Part shown: one piece after another, positions 58,200-64,000 of the stretch
How the letters are laid out: each line of letters begins with the position of its first letter
How positions within the stretch are numbered: the first letter of the stretch is position 1
From: Glandiceps talaboti
Lineage: Eukaryota; Hemichordata; Enteropneusta; Spengelidae
DNA: 64,000 nt
Reading direction: 5' to 3'
Assembly (NCBI RefSeq): GCF_964340395.1
Contig: NC_135559.1
Span: 16,798,050 to 16,862,049 of the forward strand
The notes under the pieces: generated by a model
Databases searched by the model: none
What the model saw: only the letters and a program-made list of their open reading frames with translations
What the model was told of the DNA's origin: nothing
Position numbers and translations under genes: made by a program

Positions 58200-60124
58200 G
58201 CAGGACTAAAGTCAAACATACAACTTTCAATTTCTAATATTATTTTAATGACAAAGTAATTTTCATACTTATATACAAGGCAATAAATATCATTTAAAGT
58301 TTAATATATACTTTGAGTCTCGAGTTTTAAAGAAAACTTAAATATTAGACTTGTGATATTTTTTTTCAAATGACTTACGTTAATTTAGAACTTTAAAACA
58401 ATACACAGCCTTGAAAGGATTATTATATGTATACTCTTGCATTAGAGTCTTGCATTTTATTGAGACAAAACAGTATTACTTTTTTAGAATGTCAAATCTG
58501 ATTATAATTCATTTCTTAATTAAATGAGACTCAGCCGCCTCGCTGCTTGACTCAGCATGCCCTTCATGTACGTACTTCACAAGTATTTATTACAGTTATA
58601 GTTTACACACAAAAACATGGTTGTTTGTTAGAGCGTTGTGGTTTTTATACAGTGATTTACAACTGTTACAACGAAATGGCCTAGGGGACGCATGTTTGTG
58701 TTACAGTCCATAAAACATTATAGAATATTTGGCCTGGCTGAATAGACATAAGTACATCCACAGGTAAGAATGTGTAACTCTATACAAATACACAATTTTG
58801 ACACTGGCTTACATCGTATTTCGCAAATGATACAATAATTGAATTTTGAGACTAAGTAAACCTCACCTACAATTGCCTGTACTGAACTCATCGTAATGTA
58901 CGTGTTACCCTTATGCTGTTCTGTAGTACTGGAGTAGTGTATCTGCAGCTGATACATGGTTCTCTTAGGAAAGTGTGAAAAGCGAGAATTCCAAGACTTC
59001 CAAAGCAAAGCAGAAGATCGCAAACGCCCCACGTGGGACTAAGTTATAGACAAGGTAAGAAGGTGTTTGTTTCACAAAGCATAGTAACGAAACTCCAATA
59101 TTCCAGTATCGCTAGTTCAATTTCCTGGTTTAGATTGATGTGGTATCTATAGTCAGATTGAGTTAGGGTTATACAGGAATGCATAGCTACTTTGCAAATT
59201 GTAATATGTAATTGTCGTCCAGTTGGACAAACCAAAGAAAGTACATTTGAAGTGAATGAAGGCGATTAATTTTAATTTTCGGAACGTAGGTGTTTATCCA
59301 AGATGGCTACCATTGGTTGTGTGCTATGTGTATTGAAGTTGATACATTAGCTATAAGATACATTATGACCAGCTCTAGCCTATCGAACACTGTAGCAGAG
59401 TTTATTCTCCTGGCGCCCTAATTCCCGAACCATGAAGAACTACCCTGATTGCACTTACTTATAAATCAATATATTAATCTAGCAACGTAATAATGCATTA
59501 ACATAGAGTACATAGAAAAGAGGAATCGCCCAATATAGCGACAAGCAGGTAACCTGTACATGTTGTAGATTTCATAACTTTAAAATAAGGGACGGGAAAG
59601 TTTCTGAGGGTGTGGTGGTGGTGGTCGAATTTTCCATCGGACCGACATCTCTGATCCCATCTCTGTAAAACCCAAAACACACTGACTCCCGATCACTCAT
59701 GTATTTACATGTTTACACACAGGACATGCCCTGCTTGATAAGATAGTGTTATTGTATCTTCAAGTTTCTATATGTGAAATGTGTGCGTTTATTCTAAGCT
59801 TTGTCATTGTTGATCTGTATTGTGGGGTTTAATTGTCTTCCAAATAGTTTTTAATGTTCATATCCATTGTAATTTGTATATGTACGTAGTTTATTTTTAT
59901 GTTGCTTGTCCTTGTTACCCTTCCAACTTTTCTTTAAACCTAACAATTATGTTTTCACCGGTACCGAGGTACAGTGGTTTGGGTCAGCTGTCCAGACCTG
60001 ATCCATCCTCAAAAGTTTTAATATTTATTTCACGCCTGTGGCCCATGGTTGTATTCCAGTTCATTCCAAATTAATGCTCAGACGGTAAGCTTCTTCAGTT
60101 CGAGTAGTTTCAGCTTTGTGCGAG
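58200..60124. other. Low-repeat stretch with no confident gene
   Basis: After 58,530 the family repeats stop and sequence complexity rises. A minus-strand open frame (58,718-59,032, 104 codons) and a plus-strand donor-like CAAGGTAAGA at 59,052 occur, but no domain is recognised and no paired acceptor is convincing. It may contain a non-coding first exon of a neighbouring gene; I cannot show this. Confidence 0.4.
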
Positions 60125-60176
60125 ATCTGGCCTGACACAAATGTTAAAATATTTTAACATTTGTGTCAGGCCAGAT
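60125..60176. repeat. Perfect 52-bp palindrome without spacer
   Basis: The left arm ATCTGGCCTGACACAAATGT plus TAAAAT is followed directly by its exact reverse complement, 26 bp per arm, with no loop. It sits at the 3' end of the minus-strand LINE remnant. Confidence 0.97.
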
Positions 60177-60179
60177 ACT

Positions 60180-62015
60180 AGGAGGGAATAACGACCTAAC
60201 TCCATCAGGCAAGCTATACTGGATGCGTTACAGTTTAATTTAGTAGGAATTTGCAGAACTTTATGTGTAATTTTTTCCATTGGAGTTAAAAATGGCGTTA
60301 GGTCTTGAGACTGGTTTATGTTTTCAAGTGCCCATCATCTCACTACAGTATATCAGAATGGGTTTTACCACAACATGAATCATTTTAAGATTAAGTTAGA
60401 TAGGGATAGTTACTTCTAAAACAGGCCCTGTTCTGGTTTAAACAGTGCCTGCAGTGCTCAATGTTATGCCAAGGTATGTGCAAGAGGGGGCATATTCTAG
60501 TACTATATTGTTTATGTAGAATTTAAATTTCCTTCCTTATTGAAAACCATAATCTTCGATTAAGCAATATTTGTAGCCAAGTGCCATTTTTTCAGTTCAG
60601 GGCATTTTGTAAACCAGTATTAGATTTCCATAGTAACATTAAATAATCAGCATATAGTAAGTAAGACAGCCTGTTGGCTTAAATGAGTTGGTGGGTCATA
60701 GTTTGACAAGTGAATTTGTCTTTTTATATAATTTACATAGATATTAAATAGTAGGAGCTGAGGCCATCCCCTTGTCTAATACCTCTCAGAATTTAAAATT
60801 AGCTGATCATACCATTTTTGCCTTAACACATCCAATTGCGTTGGAAAAAATATCTTTGATTACTTTATAAAAAACGTCATGTAATGCCATTTTGTCAATT
60901 TATTGGAAAAACACCTCCATTCCAAATTGAGTCAAAGGATTTATTTAGATCGATAAAGTATGAAAAATCTATTTATCCTTACGTTGGTATTTTGTAATTA
61001 ACTGGTTAATAACAAATGTATGATCACTGGTACTGAATTTAGGTAGAAAGCAAACCAGTTCTTTTATTATAATATTATTTTTTGTTGTCATTGAATTCAC
61101 CAACCACCTGTTTCAGGACAGAAGTAAATAGTTAATTACTCGAAAAATGATCGGAACAATTACTGGACGAATCGGGAATGACTTAGCTAATGATATCAGA
61201 AACGAAAAGTATGATGCCACGATATTTGCTGGGATCTGTCTTGTCTCCCTTTTCGTAGATCGATGTAATTATACCCATATACAAGCAGCTAGGGAAATGA
61301 CCACTTATGTGAACTGCTCAGGGTTTATAGTTTGTTTCACTTTTAAAGTCTCACTTCTTTTAACAGCCCTGTGTTGTACTTTTTGTTTTGTTTGTAACAG
61401 CAAATTCTCCATTGATGATTGAATGGGTCTGTGCTCAGATTAATTGAGATATTTTTTGTGTGTACCATGTTTGCTTTCTGGGCTCCGAGTTTTTTAACCT
61501 TTGCCTGCTGCCTCGTGATTAAAGTTATCACAGTCTTCTCTCTAAAAGTTCTTAGCAAGTACTAAAACGTTATGGTCAGTACTACTACCTTTTGTCTGGT
61601 GGCATGTGAATTTATCCATAGAGTCATCGGGGCAGCGACCATTGAGAATTACAATTTCTGAAGAGATACACAGATCCAGAAATATTTCAACATATAGCTG
61701 TTGTTTTTTGTAATGTTCTGTGACTGACTCAGTTTCAAATGTATGGTGGATGCCGATGAGTGGTAGTCCAGGTTTGGATGAATCACAGTATCATTTTCCA
61801 TTTAAGATGGGCATTGCAATCACTTGGCTGATTTGTCCTAACTTAAAATATTTTATGACATCTTGTTTCTAGTAGCTGATTCAGATTAGTGTCTTTCTTT
61901 TGGCTGGAGGTTTGAGGTCTCATATCCGCAGTGCAAACACATATATTTTCGTCTAAATCGAACATGATTTTATCAAGGCGAGTCCAGATAAAGTCCTCAC
62001 AGCAGCTTTTCGATT
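60180..62015 (-). mobile_element. Decayed non-LTR retrotransposon (AP-endonuclease plus reverse transcriptase)
   Basis: On the minus strand, in order and in shifting frames. Endonuclease part: DFIWTRLDKIMFDLDENICV (about 61,990), EIFLDLCISSEIVILNGRCP and DKFTCHQTKGSS (about 61,680-61,580). RT part: GIITSIYEKGDKTDPSKYRG (about 61,280), YFIDLNKSFDSIWNG (about 60,960), LLFNIYVNY (about 60,740), LLYADYLMLLW (about 60,650; catalytic YADD altered to YADY), then KPILIYCSEMMG and HIKFCKFLLN (about 60,300). This is the EN-RT order of CR1/L2/Jockey-type LINEs. Frameshifts, stops and the altered active site show it is inactive. Confidence 0.82.
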
Positions 62016-62039
62016 CTCTTATTCCATGTTAACAGTTTT

Positions 62040-62103
<64 letters not shown>
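62040..62103 (+). repeat. (AC)n microsatellite
   Basis: About 32 AC units following the LINE remnant. Unlike the other CA tracts, its flanks do not match the 43,020 repeat family. Confidence 0.97.
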
Positions 62104-62105
<2 letters not shown>

Positions 62106-62834
62106 GACACAATGACACAATTCACAGCTGATAATACAGCCAATAGAAGCAGGCTTGCAGGCGTTTGATTCACATCAAAATGCATGCATAAAAAGGAAAC
62201 ATTGTATTCACAATGTGTATATTTATAACCATGATTTCCGCTTGGTGTCGAGTGCATAGTTTTTCTCTCGTTGATCCAGCCAGTGTTAATCTCACCCAGG
62301 CACCTGATTTATATTTGTTTGCTTGTTACCATTACCTACCACAGATACAAACAAGACCATAAATTGCACAGTGTTTGTGTTTTGTATGTTAGAACTTGGT
62401 ATGAATAGGGCAACACCCACATCCCCAGCCCTTCCCTACCCTACTCTAAAAACATACAACATTATAAGATAACCACATGTTTTCTTCGTCTAAAGTGACT
62501 GCTCTGAGAAGCATTATAATTAGTTTGTAACTGAAACAACCACCATAGTTGCACAAGTATGGCTATAATATATGTCATAAACTGTACAAGTTTGCTTTTA
62601 TTCTGACATTTACGATCAGATAAGAGGACGTGTGTTGTAAGGCAACAAAAGATTTATCCATGTCAAGTATGTGTTTGGTATATCAATGCAAATATATCAC
62701 TAAAACGTCATGTTTTCATTAAATAAGTTGTACCATGTCTATTGGTCTTAGCTCCTAATTGTCTAGTCACGTTTCACACTATCGACTTAGAAATGGATAA
62801 CTTGCAGACGTAATACATGTTTTTTATGATAAGT
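62104..62834. other. No recognised feature
   Basis: Unique-looking AT-rich sequence. I see no exon, RNA gene or repeat similarity. Confidence 0.45.
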
Positions 62835-63350
62835 CGTGGACCATTTGATATCCTGGGGGTGGCTTGAAAGATTGGGGGGAGGGGGAGATGACAAATGGAG
62901 TTGCTTGAACAAACAATCCGGATATGAGTGAGTGATGGAAGAAAAGATGGACCACTGTTGCTAGAAAAAATATCTTGGCAGGGATATGATGTACAAGTTC
63001 TAGTGTACTGTTCAACCTGCTAGTACCCCGTAGGACACTTGTCAAACCTTGACAAACATTTTCAAACACATGTCAGGGACCAGCAGTTTCGTTGGCCTGT
63101 GGTACATATATATATATATTTGTTCTTATCACTGTTTCTTTCATATTTGTTTCAAATATTACTTCATGTAAGGTTTCAAACATAACTATACATAAAAATA
63201 TACATATACATGTATTAACTAGCTTTCACACTAGTTACAGAACATGCCACACAAATGTTTGGCTGTTTCACAATTAGTGCTTCACTTATCTTGCACGTAT
63301 TATTAGATAGTTTATAAAAGAACTTAATCTAAATTGTTCTAGTCTCTTCA
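62835..63350 (+). repeat. Dispersed repeat, copy 2 (see 20,320)
   Basis: Matches the 20,320-20,900 repeat block by block but with a shorter G-run and internal deletions. It runs directly into a partial copy of the 38.7-58.2 kb family. Confidence 0.75.
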
Positions 63351-63639
63351 ATAGGAAATTGTCAGAATGGATGAATATTCTCTCTGTATAGTCACCTGAT
63401 AGTAAGGGATAGAGAAAAAAATCATATCTGGTGCATCTCCAGAAATTGTTGTGTGTCTGTGTTGTGTCAGATTGTCATAGAGGGTGCACTTCACTTGCCA
63501 CAGTTAAACCTGATGTTGTTTTTTTTTAACAACTTTTGTGTGCTTACAACATAGCTGTGTGAAATGTATTCATTATATTAGACAATTTTATAAGCCATGT
63601 TTTTCTCAATTTATGAATTTACCCTAGATGTGAGTTTAA

Positions 63640-63835
63640 AATAGTTATCACAATAGTTTACTAATACTTAACTCTGAATACAGTACAAATAGTTATCACA
63701 ATAGTTTACTAATACTTAACTCTGAATACAGTACAAATAGTTATCACAATAGTTTACTAATACTTAACTCTGAATACAATACAAATAGTTATCACAATAG
63801 TTTACTAATACTTAACTCTGACTACAGTACTGTTA
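63640..63835 (+). repeat. 47-bp tandem repeat, about four copies
   Basis: The unit AATAGTTATCACAATAGTTT plus ACTAATACTTAACTCTGAAT and ACAGTAC repeats near 63,645, 63,692, 63,739 and 63,786. The same 47-bp unit is present twice at 50,470-50,575 and singly in other copies of the large repeat family. Confidence 0.93.
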
Positions 63836-64000
63836 TCAAAACAGTTAATTATTATTATTCTTTTATTATTTCAATTTCTTAGAAAACGCACTACAGATAC
63901 GTCACAGTGCGAAAATAATTTTACTAATACTTAACTCTTTTCAAATATTGCAAAATTATTTTTTTTCTCATCAAGTTCAAATAAATATTTAGCATTACTT

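Larger units (their letters stand above)
38750..58200. repeat. Tandem and segmental repeat family, at least nine partial copies
   Basis: A unit running from TTTTCAAGCAAAGTGTTCTTG through CATAAAATGACTGACATGTG, GACAATTTGACAAGACATTG, GACAGTTTGCAGACTGA and TAAACCTGATG to TACTTAACTCTGAATACAG recurs in the same orientation. The GACTGACATGTGA-type landmark is near 38,887, 40,757, 45,222, 46,266, 48,691, 49,610, 51,380, 56,141 and 57,189. A last partial copy starts near 63,380. Larger blocks are duplicated: about 40,540-44,330 matches 51,240-55,600, and 45,120-46,340 matches 48,670-49,680 and 56,130-57,270. Short frames in it are not conserved as proteins. A MULE, microsatellites and unrelated fragments interrupt it. 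Confidence 0.88.

Noticed and set aside
58718-59032. Minus-strand 104-codon frame as a gene
   Set aside because: No recognisable domain, no supporting splice partners and ordinary length for chance in a low-stop stretch.
61147-61422. Plus-strand 91-codon frame as a gene
   Set aside because: It is the antisense of the LINE reverse transcriptase remnant (GDKTDPSKYRG on the minus strand).

Overview
This is eukaryotic, AT-rich, intron- and repeat-rich DNA, most likely from a marine invertebrate. The grounds are GT-AG introns, a Roc-COR (ROCO) gene of the kind expanded in several invertebrate lineages, LINE and Mutator-like remnants, and abundant microsatellites. I cannot name the phylum from sequence alone. 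No bacterial or viral gene organisation is present.

Layout. (1) Positions 1 to about 15,060 are one tandem array of about 450-bp units that enters from the left edge. Each of 33 complete units carries an acceptor (usually CTACAG), exactly three nucleotides, then a donor (GTAAGT). I read these as 33 single-codon microexons: the three bases are highly variable, while the splice sites and intron around them are nearly constant. (2) From 15,121 to 16,271 the array grades into normal gene structure, with a 6-nt exon, another 3-nt exon (CCT) and a 24-nt exon, all keeping frame. (3) From 18,089 to 36,287 eight exons on the + strand, in compatible phases, encode an 816-residue ROCO protein: Roc GTPase (P-loop, WDFAGQ, TKKD), COR domain, a short Cys-containing linker and a C-terminal death-effector-like domain, then stop. 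Its first exon begins in phase 0, so all upstream 3n exons contribute whole codons if spliced to it. The ROCO introns hold LINE, DNA-transposon and microsatellite repeats and a tRNA-Thr-like gene. (4) From 36.3 to 64 kb I find no convincing protein gene. It holds hairpin elements, a tandem or segmental repeat family with copies from 38.7 to 58.2 kb (each with up to two DR1 nuclear-receptor-type motifs), an 88-bp satellite, long TATG and CA arrays, a Mutator-like foldback element with a 9-bp target duplication, a decayed endonuclease/RT LINE and a 52-bp perfect palindrome.

How it fits together. The simplest model is one + strand gene whose N-terminal part lies left of the window. It passes through a very long run of single-codon exons, then makes a Roc-COR-DED signalling protein. 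If the microexons are all included they encode a charged linker one residue at a time. If they are skipped or chosen individually, the locus could make a very large set of length and sequence variants ahead of a signalling GTPase. Long-read RNA data would decide between these.
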